A stretch of 43,330 nt of DNA from JOPF133 sp052144935 (GTDB lineage Bacteria > Acidobacteriota > Terriglobia > Bryobacterales > Bryobacteraceae), in NCBI GenBank assembly GCA_052144935.1, contig JBKQPR010000008.1, positions 1-43,330 of the forward strand, given 5' to 3'. Of the stretch, positions 1-9,118 are shown piece after piece; position 1 is the first letter of the stretch; every line of letters begins with the position of its first letter. The notes under the pieces are model-generated. The model was given only the letters and a program-made list of their open reading frames with translations, searched no databases and was not told the origin of the DNA. The translations under genes and the position numbers were made by a program.

Positions 1-126
1 TCGTGAGTCTGCGACGAAACCAGTCGGAAAGCCGGATGCCGGAAATCGGCACGTCCGGTTTGATGAGCGGGGTTGGGAAACAGGGCGGCGCTCGGCGTCA
101 GTACCTGCGCCCAACCTCGACTCTAC
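1..126 (+). mobile_element. Group II intron, 3' end only
   Basis: The sequence at 30-126 folds as domains V and VI of a group II intron, so the first bases of the window are the tail of a retroelement whose ribozyme core and any reverse transcriptase lie upstream, outside the window. The 3' boundary is set at C126, because bacterial group II introns end in A-pyrimidine (here CTAC) and because a conserved TIGR03437 coding sequence resumes immediately after. The first 29 bases would be the end of domain IV or a linker and contain nothing else recognisable. An open frame runs through the intron from a GTG at 3, but its first ~41 codons are intron sequence and not part of the host protein. The intron class cannot be decided from this piece. 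Confidence 0.85.
30..126 (+). ncRNA. Group II intron domains V and VI
   Basis: Domain V: the AGC triad starts at 30. A lower stem pairs 30-37 with 53-60, a two-base AC bulge lies at 51-52, and an upper stem pairs 38-41 with 47-50 around a GAAA-containing loop. This is the canonical domain V shape, though the loop is about one base shorter than the usual GAAA tetraloop with its closing pair. Domain VI: 71-77 pairs with 110-116, C68 pairs with G119, and GAG 65-67 pairs with CTC 121-123. This leaves A120 bulged as the branch-point adenosine, a typical distance from the 3' splice site at 126. Pairing was checked by eye. Confidence 0.85.
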
Positions 127-2903
127 CGTCGTTCTTCATCTTTAACGGAGGACCCTACGTGGCCGCGACGCATCTCGACGGCACCTATCTCGCGCCACCC
201 AATCTCTTCAGCGGCGCGACCACCACGCCCGCAAAACCGGGTGAAACCGTGGTGCTCTACGCCAATGGATTCGGACCCACATCCGCGGCCTTGGTGAGCG
301 GATCGAGCACGCAATCGGGCACGCTCTCCCCTGCACCGGCGATCACCATCGGTGGCCTTCCGGCGACGGTGCAGTTTGCAGGTTTGGTCGCGCCAGGCGA
401 GTTTCAGTTCAACGTGGTGATCCCGGCCAATGCGCCGAGCGGCGATAACGCGATTGTCGCAACCTACAATGGTGCCGAAGCATCGCCCGCGTCTTTCATC
501 ACGGTGCAAGGTTCGGCGGCGGCGCCCGCGTCGATCACCTACTACGTCGCGCCGAACGGCAACGATTCCTGGAGCGGCACATTGCCCGCGCCCAATGCGG
601 CGCAAACGGACGGCCCGTTTGCGACGTTGCATCAAGCACGACTATTTGTGGAATCTATCAGCAAAACGGGACTGACCCAGATCAACGTGCAGTTCCGCGC
701 CGGGACTTATTATTTACCCGCAACGGAAATGTTCGCGGCACTGGATTCGGGCACCGCGGCGATGCAGATTGTTTATGAGAATTATCCCGGCGAATCGCCC
801 GTGATCAGCGGGGGCATGCGGGTGACGAACTGGACCAATGTGAGCGCGAACACATGGAAGACTACTCTACCGGCATCGGCACAATATTTCGAGAATCTGT
901 TTTACAACGACGTGCGGCGGCTGCGCCCGCGCTTGGGCGGCTACCTGGGGACCTACTTGCGTATCGTAAATCCGGTGTACCTCAATGCGCCCGCACCGCC
1001 CGCCGCGCCTCCGAATGGCGCTTGTTCGGCTTATATCGCTGGAAGCGGCTGGGAGTGCTTCGATCGCTTCCTCTACAATCCTTCGGATCCGATCGCCGGC
1101 AACTGGAAGAACCTGGCGCCGCCCTCGGGCAATCCTTGCGGACAGCCGGCGGGGAATTCCGGTTTAGTTGGCGACATCGAGCTTCTGGACTTTGAAAAAT
1201 ACGACGCTCCGAAGTTTCGCATCAGTTGCGTGGACACGGCCAACCACATTGTCTACTTGACCGCACCTGCCTTTTTTCTTGCCCAGAGTCCCACCGCTTA
1301 CGGATTCATTGCCACGCACCGCTACCTTGTCGAGAACGTTCAAGATGCGCTGACGCAGCCGGGGCAGTGGTTTTTGGACCGCTCGTCTAATCCTTGGACG
1401 CTCACCTATCTGGCCAACCCGGGCGAAAATCCGAACACGGACACAGTCATTGTTCCGCAGATCGCGCAAGTGCTGGTCGCTTCGAATCTTGCATACGTGA
1501 CCTTTAAGGGATTGACCTTCGAGCACGACAACTATGTCCTGCCCGCTGCCAAAGCGTTCGACTTTGCAAATTTCACCAACATCAGCCCGGCCGTCTCCTT
1601 TCAGAATTCCCAGTACATTACCATCGACTCGGACATCGTGGCGCATACTTCCGGCGCAGGACTCGAGTTCGCGTCCTGCATCGATGCCCAATCGCCGCCG
1701 TGGTGCGTTTCGAACAACCTCCAAGCCGTCACCTCCCACAACGTGATCCAAAACAGCGCGTTTTACGATGCCGGCGCGATGGCAGTGCGGATCGGTATCC
1801 AGGCCCTGGTGGCGGATACGGATGCGAACCTCCCGCAATTCACGACGGTGCAGAACAATGTGGTGGAGGGCTGGGGGCGCGTGTTCCCAAGCTATTGGGG
1901 CATCACGCAAGGCGAGGGACACGACAATCTATACACTCACAACGACGTCTACGACGGCTATCACCCTGGCATTGCAGTCTGCATCTGCGCCGGTGCCATG
2001 CTGGTTCCGGATTCGCACGATAACACGATTTCCTTCAATCACGTTTACAACCTCGACCAGGGAATCATGAATGACGACGGATCGATATATTTACAGACGC
2101 GCGACGCCCAGGATGCCCCGGCGCCCACCGGCAACAAGGTCCTGAACAACGTGGTGCACGATGTCACCGATGCTTCGATTATGGACGCCGACGGATATGG
2201 CGGCGATGGTATCTATGTCGACACCGAGTCTGCGGCGGTGGATGTGGAGAACAACCTCGTCTACCGCGTCTCCGGAAACACCATGAATTTCGCCGGCGCG
2301 CCCACCCGGCCCAACGAGCCGACCATCATTAAGAACAATATTTTCGCGTTTGGGCGCGGTTCGATGATCAACGTCAGCAGCCCGTATCAATCAGGCGCCG
2401 TGCCTGCGACTGTCCAGCAGGTTTTTGCCGCCACTAACAACTTGATGTATTTCGATCGCAATACGTCCTCGACTCCCACGTTCTATGTGCAGGGTGGGTG
2501 CACGTACAGCGGAGGATTTGCTTTCACCGCTTGGGAGGAATGGAACAGCAACATGTACTGGCGCACCGACGGGGCTTTCGCCACCGACACGCAAGCGTTT
2601 CATTTCCAGCCTGAACCCGCTACGAGCAATCCCTGTTACTTTAGCCAGCCATCGAAGTACACGTTTCTGACCTTTGCCGGATGGCAGAAAACAGGCGAGG
2701 ATGTGCAGAGTGTGGTCCAGAATCCGGGCTTTGCAAATCCGGCTTATCCGGCGGATGATTACTCACTGCCTAAGGGATCTCCAGGAGTCGGCTTCGTCGT
2801 ATTCGATCCGAGTCAGGCCGGCCGTACGAATCCCGTGATTATGCCTCCAGCGGTTCCGGCGACGTTTCCAACCAAGTCCTTCAATCAGGCGACGGACGAT
2901 TAG
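127..2903 (+). CDS. TIGR03437-domain beta-helix protein, 3' exon
   Basis: This is the downstream exon of a large secreted or surface protein whose 5' exon is upstream of the intron and outside the window. The first ~130 residues after the splice site match the TIGR03437 module common in Solibacter proteins: FNGGPYVAATH, then KPGETVVLYANGFGPT, then GEFQFNVVIP. A linker leads to YYVAPNGNDSWSG, the usual opening of right-handed parallel beta-helix proteins (pectate-lyase-like fold). The remaining ~750 residues are rich in N/D/G/V rungs such as NNVV and NNIFAFGRG. The substrate is unknown; polysaccharide lyase or glycosidase activity is possible. The frame is open to TAG at 2901-2903. If the intron splices, the gene may be functional; if not, it is disrupted. 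Confidence 0.8.
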
Positions 2904-3215
2904 CCGATCTGGCCCCAGGAAGCTACTCGCACCATACAGGTTGTGCGTTACTGACATCGGCTATCCGGAACTTACCCTGAGAAACGGCTCGCTTGGGGAT
3001 TACTCCTGATAACCGGCTTGGCGACGGCAATGGGCCAAGCCGCGGCAAGTTGACGTCTAACTAACGCCCCATTGCTGACATATGCTCGTAAACCGGCTCC
3101 CACATGACGCCGAAGCGTTGAGAAAGGCTCACACCTGTCGCATAATCCCCTTCCCAACAGCAAAGGCCCACAGGGTCCGGCCTATTTCAACGCCAGTGCC
3201 GGGTCTGCCCCGACC
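2904..3215. other. Intergenic region, nothing identified
   Basis: About 310 bases lie between the plus-strand beta-helix gene and the minus-strand M23 gene, which converge here. I see no convincing gene, RNA or strong terminator. A short inverted repeat (CTTGG/CCAAG near 3017-3040) is weak. Confidence 0.4.
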
Positions 3216-4616
3216 CTACTGCGCCGTCTTCTTCTTCGCGCTCTTGCGCTTATGCGCGGCCGGCGCGGCCCCGGCGGCTTCGCTCTTGGCCCCGATCCGC
3301 TCCGGCCCGAGCTTGCTCAGGATGCGGTCTTTGATCCAGTGCTCGTCCCACCACTCGCGCGGATTGGTCTGCACGCCGTCCGTCTGCATGCTGAAATGCA
3401 CGTGCACGCCGCCGGCCAGGCCGGTCTGTCCCGCGATCCCCATCTTCTGGCCCTTCTTCACCTGGTCGCCAGGCTTCACATCGATCTGGCGCAGGTGTCC
3501 GTAAATCGATTGCAGCGAATAGCCGTGGTCCACCACGATGCAGTTGCCGTAAATGCCCAGGTCGGAGGCCCACACCACCCGGCCGTCGTTGGCCGCCGTC
3601 ACCGGCGCCTTCTGCGTGTCGGAGAGGTCGAAACCCAGGTGTACCTGCTGGTCCACTTTCTTGCCGTTGTAAATGTAGTTGCGCACGTCCGCGAAATTGG
3701 CCTCTTCCTTGCCGTAGTGAACGAACGGCCCGTTCCACAGGATCTTTTCTTCGGTTTTGAGGCGCAGGTCGTCAAGCTGCTGATTGTTCTTCTCACGCAG
3801 CGGGCCGTTGATTTTCAGGAAGCGCGCCAGCAGATCGGGGCCCGCCCCCAGGGACCGGGCGATCTGGCCGGTGGGGTCCACCGAGGTCACCAGCTTCTCC
3901 ATCAGCTTCTCGTCCACTTCGAAATCGCGCACCCGAAACTTCTTGGGGAAGAGCTTGAACCAGAAGTGGCCGGTAGCTTCCGTGCCGGCCTGGTTGCGGG
4001 CGTAGACCACCGGCTGCACATCGGGCGGCAGATCCCAGGGATAGCCGAACATGGCGAAGCGCTGCTCGGCGGGTTTTCCCGGCAGCGGAAAGCTGCGGAA
4101 GGTGTACTTACCCACCTTGACTCCGGCTTCGCTCCACGATCCCGAAGCGGTGAAGGTGACCAGTTCCATGCCGCCCTGGTTGACATAGTGCTGCAAGTCG
4201 TCGGGAATCACGCGCGGCGGAGTCAGCACCACGTTGACTTCGGCCGTGGCCGTGTCGCTCGACCCGCGCAGATCGTTGGAAACCGTCTCCACCACCAGTT
4301 GGGCGGGGCCTTCCTTCAGATTGGGCGCCTTGTTCCTGCCGGCTTCGAAGCTGACACTGATGGGCGGCTGGTTCCGGTTCCAGAAGATGCGGCGCGCGGG
4401 CGCGCTCTGTTGGTACAGCGGATAGCGCGCGCCATTCTGCTCCAGGTACGCGTCGATGCGCCGCACGCCGTGCGGATTGGCGATTTGGACGGACACCGGT
4501 GTGCTCACCCCGACGGCCTTCACCGGAGCCATATGGAGCGCAGTCCCGGTGGAGAAAACCAGAAGCAGGACGACGGCCACCACCGCCAGAGATGCAACCG
4601 CCAGAATTGCTTTCAC
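3216..4616 (-). CDS. M23 (LytM-type) metallopeptidase, membrane-anchored
   Basis: A predicted zinc endopeptidase acting on peptidoglycan cross-links in the periplasm, 466 residues. The N terminus is one hydrophobic segment (about residues 3-22) serving as signal or anchor. A long beta-rich middle follows. The C-terminal M23 domain carries the zinc motif HLGFD (H326, D330), YGHL, and HVH (405-407). The extreme C terminus is Lys/Ala-rich, a possible cell-wall contact. The start is GTG at 4616, which overlaps the stop of the upstream S9 peptidase by four bases (GTGA), so the two genes are probably translationally coupled. The family assignment is firm; whether it lyses wall or acts in division or sporulation-like remodelling cannot be told. 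Confidence 0.9.
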   Translation of the reverse strand: MKAILAVASLAVVAVVLLLVFSTGTALHMAPVKAVGVSTPVSVQIANPHGVRRIDAYLEQNGARYPLYQQSAPARRIFWNRNQPPISVSFEAGRNKAPNLKEGPAQLVVETVSNDLRGSSDTATAEVNVVLTPPRVIPDDLQHYVNQGGMELVTFTASGSWSEAGVKVGKYTFRSFPLPGKPAEQRFAMFGYPWDLPPDVQPVVYARNQAGTEATGHFWFKLFPKKFRVRDFEVDEKLMEKLVTSVDPTGQIARSLGAGPDLLARFLKINGPLREKNNQQLDDLRLKTEEKILWNGPFVHYGKEEANFADVRNYIYNGKKVDQQVHLGFDLSDTQKAPVTAANDGRVVWASDLGIYGNCIVVDHGYSLQSIYGHLRQIDVKPGDQVKKGQKMGIAGQTGLAGGVHVHFSMQTDGVQTNPREWWDEHWIKDRILSKLGPERIGAKSEAAGAAPAAHKRKSAKKKTAQ

Positions 4617-6637
4617 TTTTTCACCCAGGAATCGAGCCAGTCGAGGAACGTCTTATACCAGAGTACGCTGTTCTGCGGTTTCAGCACCCAGTGGCCTTCA
4701 TCGGGAAACACCAACAGCTTGGAAGGAACCTTTTGCAGTTGCAAGGCCGTGAAGAGCTGCAGCCCTTGGGTGTAGGGCACGCGGAAATCCAGTTCGCCGT
4801 GAATCACCAGGGTGGGGGTATGGAAATCCTTGGCATAGTGGCTGGGCGACCAGTTGGCGTAGTCTTCCGGTTTGTCCCACGGCGTGCCGCCAAATTCCCA
4901 CAGCGGAAACCACAACTCTTCGGTGGCCCCGAATTCGCTGGGCAGATCGTAGACGCCTGAGTGCGAGATCAGCGCCTTGAAGCGCTGCGTGTGGCCCAGC
5001 ATCCAATCCACCATGTAGCCGCCGTAGGATCCGCCGGCGGCCGTCAGCCGTGCGGCATCCGCATAGGGAATGCCGGCCGCCACATGATCGGTCACCGCCA
5101 TGATGTCGTCGAAGGGTTTCCCGCCCCAATCGCCGTTGATCTCGTCGATGAATTTCTGGCCGTAGCCAGTGGATCCGCGCGGGTTGGGCATCACCACCAG
5201 ATAGCCCGCCGCCGCGAACACCTGCGCGTTCCAGCGGTAGGTCCAGTTGTGTCCCCAGTTGCCTTGCGGCCCGCCGTGAATGAGCATCAGCACGGGATAT
5301 TTCTGCCCCGTCTGGAATCCGTACGGCTTCACCACGAAGCTCTGCACGCGGGCGCCATCGGCCGTATCCACCCAGAACTCTTCGAGCGACGTAAGCTGGC
5401 AGGCGGAGAGGGTCGCGTCGTTGAGATGCGTGAGGGCCACCGGCGTGCCGCCCGAGGAGGAGGCCCGATAGATCTCCGCCGGCGAGACTCCCGTGTTCTC
5501 GGTATAAACCATGGTCCTGCCATCGCGCGTGAGCTGCATATCGTCGAGCTCGCCGTCGCCCGAGGCTGCTATCCGCGCCGCGCCGCCCGACACCGGAACC
5601 AACTGGATGCCCTGCCGGCCGCGGTCGCCAATGGTGAAGAAGAGAGCGGCGGAATCCGGGCTCCAGGTGAAGCTGTTCACCCAGCGGTCCAGCGATTCGG
5701 TCAGATTGGTGGTGCGCCCGGTCGCGCGCTCCAGCACCATCAGGCGCCAGCGGTCGCTCTCATAGCCGGCTCGGAATTGCGCGCGCCACGCGAGGTACTT
5801 GCCGTCGGGCGAATAGTGGGGGCTCGAATCGGCGCCGGGATTGGAGGTGATCTTGCGCGCTTCGCCGCCCTCGATGGACACCGCGAACAGATCGCTGTTG
5901 GTGCTGGCGGCGGGCACGGGGTCGGCATTGGAGGAGTAGCAGACCTCTTTGCCGTCGGGCGAGACATCGTAATCGTCCGGGCCGCCGAGGGAGAAGGGCG
6001 GCACATCGCGATTGCCCGGCGTGAGGTCCTTGGGGGCGCCGCCGGCCACGGAAACTACCAGCAGATGGCTGCGGCGCCGCGATTGCCAGGTGGTCCAATG
6101 GCGGTAGAGCAGCTCGGTGTAGGCGCGCGCCTTCACCTTGGAAGCCGCTTCGGCGTCCAGGTTTTTCTTGTTGCAGCCGTCGTCGGCGCCGCACTCCGGA
6201 TAGACCTCGCTGGTGAACAGCAGGTTCCTGCCATCGGGCGAAAACAGCACGCCATCGGCTTCGGTGGCGAGGTTGGTCGCCTGGTAGGTTTTCCCGCCAT
6301 CCGGATCCATGGTCCAGATCTGCGAAGAGCCGCTGCGGTCGGAGATGAACGCGATGCGCCTGGAATCGGGCGACCACCGGGCCCGGTTGTTGACAGTGCC
6401 GTCGCGGGTGATCTGTCGCGGCGCTCCTCCCGCCAGGGGAACCGTCCAGATCTGCTGCGGCTTGCGGTTGGCCGCCACATCCACCGATTGCACCGTGAAG
6501 GCCACCCAGGCGCCGTCGGGAGAGATCTGCGGATCGCCGATGCGCTTCAGCTCCAGCAGTGCATTGACGTCAAACGGCCGCTTCTCGGCGAACACCATCG
6601 CCGCAGAAGCCAGCAAGAGGAGAAGCCGGCGGCACAT
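4613..6637 (-). CDS. S9 family prolyl oligopeptidase-like serine peptidase
   Basis: An exported 674-residue peptidase of the S9C/acylaminoacyl-peptidase type. It opens with a signal peptide (about residues 1-17, MCRRLLLLLASAAMVFA). A TolB/WD40-like beta-propeller follows, with repeated SPDG and SPDS motifs over roughly residues 30-380. The C-terminal alpha/beta hydrolase domain has the nucleophile in GGSYGGYM (Ser537), the acid in ELDFR (Asp617) and the base in DEGHW (His649), so all catalytic residues are present. There is no clear Shine-Dalgarno. A TACAAT box lies just upstream of the ATG, so a very short or absent leader is possible (inference). It is the first gene of a two-gene operon with the M23 peptidase. 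Confidence 0.93.
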   Translation of the reverse strand: MCRRLLLLLASAAMVFAEKRPFDVNALLELKRIGDPQISPDGAWVAFTVQSVDVAANRKPQQIWTVPLAGGAPRQITRDGTVNNRARWSPDSRRIAFISDRSGSSQIWTMDPDGGKTYQATNLATEADGVLFSPDGRNLLFTSEVYPECGADDGCNKKNLDAEAASKVKARAYTELLYRHWTTWQSRRRSHLLVVSVAGGAPKDLTPGNRDVPPFSLGGPDDYDVSPDGKEVCYSSNADPVPAASTNSDLFAVSIEGGEARKITSNPGADSSPHYSPDGKYLAWRAQFRAGYESDRWRLMVLERATGRTTNLTESLDRWVNSFTWSPDSAALFFTIGDRGRQGIQLVPVSGGAARIAASGDGELDDMQLTRDGRTMVYTENTGVSPAEIYRASSSGGTPVALTHLNDATLSACQLTSLEEFWVDTADGARVQSFVVKPYGFQTGQKYPVLMLIHGGPQGNWGHNWTYRWNAQVFAAAGYLVVMPNPRGSTGYGQKFIDEINGDWGGKPFDDIMAVTDHVAAGIPYADAARLTAAGGSYGGYMVDWMLGHTQRFKALISHSGVYDLPSEFGATEELWFPLWEFGGTPWDKPEDYANWSPSHYAKDFHTPTLVIHGELDFRVPYTQGLQLFTALQLQKVPSKLLVFPDEGHWVLKPQNSVLWYKTFLDWLDSWVKK

Positions 6638-6665
6638 ACAATGAGATTGTAGCGCGCGGCGCAGA

Positions 6666-6769
6666 ATTCACCACGGAGACGCGGAGACGCGGAGGAAAAC
6701 GCGGAGAAAACGACATCTTGGTTTTTCTCTCCGCGTTTTCCTCCGCGTCTCCGCGTCTCCGTGGTGAAT
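6666..6769. repeat. Long palindromic repeat (42-bp perfect arms)
   Basis: Bases 6666-6707 are the exact reverse complement of 6728-6769, with a loop of about 20 bases. The arms begin ATTCACCACGGAGACGCGG. The arms are internally repetitive (CGGAGACG units). A related but diverged hairpin lies at 28906-29005, marking a dispersed family. It sits between the 5' end of the S9 gene and the 3' end of the small secreted gene, both on the minus strand, so it could act as a transcript-end hairpin or be a non-autonomous mobile palindrome. Confidence 0.9.
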
Positions 6770-6791
6770 AGAGCTTTGCGTGAACGCTAGG

Positions 6792-7124
6792 CTAGTATCC
6801 GAAGTCCAGCTTGGTCGTCGAACCGCCCAACTGGATCGACTCGATGCGCTCGGCCGCCCCATCCCGCGTCGAATCCACCGCGGTGAACCGGAACTTCTTG
6901 TCGCTGGTTTCGACCTTCACCGGGACGCTCACCGACTTGGAAGTGCGAAGGTCCGTGAATACTGCGTTGGCGCCGTCCACTTTCACTTTGTAATCCCCGG
7001 CAGTCAGTTGTTGCCTTCCGGCCTTCGAGGGATGGGTCAACGAAACGGTATAGGTCTTGGCGGACGCAAAAGACAGGCTGGCGAGCGCCAATACTCCCAC
7101 CAGCAGTGACAGTTTTTTCTTCAT
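6792..7124 (-). CDS. Small secreted protein of unknown function
   Basis: A 110-residue exported protein. The start is the ATG at 7124, chosen because it begins MKKKLSLLVGVLALASLSFA, a clean signal peptide, and because GAAAGGGA lies about 8 bases upstream. The longer in-frame extension to 7262 would bury the signal peptide. The mature part is a small, probably all-beta domain (KTYTVSLTHPSKAG, LTAGDYKVKVDG) ending in LGGSTTKLDFGY. It resembles short exported proteins frequent in Acidobacteria, but I do not recognise a named family and assign no function. The 230 bases upstream, to the next gene, hold its promoter region; no clear motif was seen. Confidence 0.75.
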   Translation of the reverse strand: MKKKLSLLVGVLALASLSFASAKTYTVSLTHPSKAGRQQLTAGDYKVKVDGANAVFTDLRTSKSVSVPVKVETSDKKFRFTAVDSTRDGAAERIESIQLGGSTTKLDFGY

Positions 7125-7354
7125 AATGGATTCCCTTTCGTGAAATTGGTTTACGCCGGATCTGGCCATCGAGGCCCATGCAGGGCCTTTGCGTTTCCGG
7201 CCGTTCTGAGATGCCCGTGCTTCGCAGCGCGGGTGCCGGAGCGGGCCGCGAATCATGGCCACCCGCTACAATTCCAGGATACAGAATCGGACCTGTAGGT
7301 CAAAATTGAATTTTTTTATCGGTTGGATGGATGCCGTCCCATCGGCACCCTGCG

Positions 7355-7798
7355 TCAGTCCTTCACCGCAGAACCATCGGCCCTTACAGCCAACTCGCGG
7401 GTCCTGCCGCCCTTGGTGTACGAGGCCTCGTAAGTGACGGCCGCGCCCCTGGTCACCGTCTCCACTTTGAGGATCTTCCCGCCCGCGGTCTGTCTTTCGA
7501 TGGCGGCCCGCGCAGCCGCCGGAAGGCTGTCGATGCCCACCTCCTGCTCCACTTCCACCACCGTTCCCTTGTCGTCCAGCGTGAGATCGCGCGATCTTCC
7601 GTTCACCATGGTCTCGACTTCATACTGCATCTGGCCCTTTTCCTTCTCCTTGGAGAGGCCCTTGATTTCAACGCCCTTGGTCTGTTCCCGGATGGCCTGC
7701 TGCACGACCGCGGGCAGGTCCTTCATCTGGACTTTCTTCTCCGCGGCCCCCAGCGTCAAGGCGAACAGGACCGTCCCTATCATCCAATGAGTTTCCAT
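7355..7798 (-). CDS. PepSY-like secreted protein with two repeats
   Basis: A 147-residue protein with a short hydrophobic N terminus (MIGTVLFALTLGA) consistent with export. Two copies of a ~60-residue unit follow. Each begins LPA(V/A)...AI..QT and ends in a beta hairpin with a G-R-x-R-(D/E)-L core (VNGRSRDLTLDDKG; KGGRTRELAVRADG), the pattern of PepSY-like/DUF2874 putative periplasmic inhibitor-type domains. The ATG at 7798 gives the full frame; the internal ATG at 7783 would leave a tighter signal peptide with a weak GGAAA upstream, so the start is uncertain. It is transcribed divergently from the FecR-domain gene. No partner enzyme is evident nearby. Confidence 0.75.
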   Translation of the reverse strand: METHWMIGTVLFALTLGAAEKKVQMKDLPAVVQQAIREQTKGVEIKGLSKEKEKGQMQYEVETMVNGRSRDLTLDDKGTVVEVEQEVGIDSLPAAARAAIERQTAGGKILKVETVTRGAAVTYEASYTKGGRTRELAVRADGSAVKD

Positions 7799-8104
7799 AT
7801 GCGTCGATTATGCGCCGGTCCTCATGAACGCACGATGAATCCTGTGCTGCCGGGAAACCGCTGGCAGACAAGCCGTGAAAAAATCGCTGCGACTGCCGGG
7901 TTGACACGTGGGGCAGGCGCTTTCGCCTGCCAACCGACTGTTTCACAGCCTCTGACGCTCGCGGCAAAAGCACAACATAACGCGCCTTGCCCGGACAGGC
8001 GGTTGGGCGGACGGCTGCCATCGTCGAGCTCGCCGAGTTCGTCGAGTTCGCCGGGCCCTTGACCGGAATCGTAGATGGGCAGATACTCATCAGGGGGACG
8101 TTCT
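7799..8104. other. Divergent intergenic region
   Basis: About 306 bases separate the PepSY-like gene (minus) from the FecR-domain gene (plus). The region holds the 28-bp palindromic repeat at 7908-7935 and a short imperfect tandem repeat around 8032-8062 (units like GTCGAGTTCGCCG). A TTGACA at 7901 has no matching -10 box at the right distance, so I do not call a promoter. The sequence AGGGGGACG, ending just before 8105, is the ribosome binding site of the FecR gene. Confidence 0.5.
7908..7935. repeat. 28-bp dispersed palindromic repeat, copy 1
   Basis: The core GGCAGGCG...CGCCTGCC is an inverted repeat. The whole 28 bases recur exactly, in the opposite orientation, at 40574-40601, and a diverged copy follows at about 40626-40660. 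This indicates a REP-like dispersed element. Confidence 0.85.
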
Positions 8105-9118
8105 ATGTCCAAAATCTGTGCCTTCTCAACGTTGGCTGCGGTCATCGCGCTGGCGCTTCCGGCCAACGCCCAATCGGTGATCTCCACGCATTCAGGCGTC
8201 ATCTACTTTTTCGAAGGGGCGGTCTACCTTGGCGACCAGGCGATGGAATCCCACCTGGCCAAATTTCCCTGCGTGCCCGAGGGCGCCGAATTGCGCACCG
8301 CGGAAGGCCGGGCTGAGGTGCTGCTGACCCCTGGCGTCTTCCTCCGCATGGGTGACCGGAGCGCCATTCGTATGATTGCGAACAGTCTCGCGGACACCCA
8401 GGTGGAATTGCAGACCGGCTCCGCCATCGTGGATTCGGGCGAACCAAACTCGGGCACGTCGGTGACCTTAATTTACAAGGATTGGAGGGTTCACTTCCTC
8501 CGGAAAGGCGCTTACCGGATCGATGCCGATCCGCCGCGCTTGTGGGTCCGTCAGGGGGAGGCGGAAGTGCTTGCAGGGCCTGCCGGCCAGCCCATATCCG
8601 TTGAACCGGGGATGAGCCTGCCGTTCGCGGGTGTGCTTGTGCCCGAGCAGTCCAGCCAGGAACCGAGCGACGGGCTCACCGATTGGGCCAACGGCCGCGG
8701 CGCGTCGATTTCGGCGGACAATGCGATCACGGCGCAGATTGACGAGGATCCTGCCTCGGGGACGCCCGGTGTAGATGGCTTCACTTATTTTCCGTTCCTG
8801 GGCGTGCCCTCTCTTGCTCCTGGCCTGGGATCGTCCAGCCTGTACACCTCTTTGACTCTTTCCCAGCCGGGGTTCTACTCGATCTACCTGCCCGGTTATA
8901 CCTATTCACCACTCCTGTTGGGACTCATGGGGCGTGGGTTGCGAACCTACTGGCCTTCGCTCCCGGGGCGGATCGGGGGGTTATCGGGAACCGGGATCGT
9001 CATTCCGGCTCCGCGTCTTCCGGTTACGCACGTTCCGGTTACGCACGTTCCGGTTACGCATCCCACGCCGATACAGATCGCTCCACATGTCGGAGTGCAC
9101 GTGGGCGTTCATCATTAG
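8105..9118 (+). CDS. Secreted FecR-domain protein
   Basis: A 337-residue exported protein. The start at 8105 is chosen over the in-frame ATG at 8075 because it begins MSKICAFSTLAAVIALALPANA, a signal peptide, and has AGGGGGACG just upstream. Residues ~35-190 form a FecR-type beta domain (EGAELRTAEGRAEVLLTPGVFLRMGD; VELQTGSAIVDSG; LWVRQGEAEVL). The C-terminal half is low-complexity, rich in Pro/Gly/Tyr/Leu, and ends in tandem VPVTH repeats and a His-rich tail (HVGVHVGVHH). In Acidobacteria such proteins are usually surface-exposed with unknown partners; no sigma factor or TonB receptor lies beside it. Its stop at 9116-9118 directly abuts the stop of the converging VWA gene. Confidence 0.85.
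   Translation: MSKICAFSTLAAVIALALPANAQSVISTHSGVIYFFEGAVYLGDQAMESHLAKFPCVPEGAELRTAEGRAEVLLTPGVFLRMGDRSAIRMIANSLADTQVELQTGSAIVDSGEPNSGTSVTLIYKDWRVHFLRKGAYRIDADPPRLWVRQGEAEVLAGPAGQPISVEPGMSLPFAGVLVPEQSSQEPSDGLTDWANGRGASISADNAITAQIDEDPASGTPGVDGFTYFPFLGVPSLAPGLGSSSLYTSLTLSQPGFYSIYLPGYTYSPLLLGLMGRGLRTYWPSLPGRIGGLSGTGIVIPAPRLPVTHVPVTHVPVTHPTPIQIAPHVGVHVGVHH
9018..9060 (+). repeat. 15-bp coding tandem repeat, nearly three copies
   Basis: The unit TTCCGGTTACGCACG occurs at 9018, 9033 and 9048 (the last lacks its final two bases) and encodes the VPVTH repeats near the C terminus of the FecR-domain protein. Identical copies suggest recent slippage expansion. Confidence 0.9.

Noticed and set aside
3..125. 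N-terminal coding part of the beta-helix protein starting at a GTG
   Set aside because: These codons lie in group II intron domains V and VI; the conserved protein sequence starts at 127.
4961..6652. 563-codon plus-strand frame opposite the S9 peptidase
   Set aside because: The S9 frame has a complete catalytic triad; this one has no recognisable domain.
7901..7929. Promoter with TTGACA at 7901
   Set aside because: No plausible -10 box lies 16-18 bases downstream; that position falls in the palindromic repeat.
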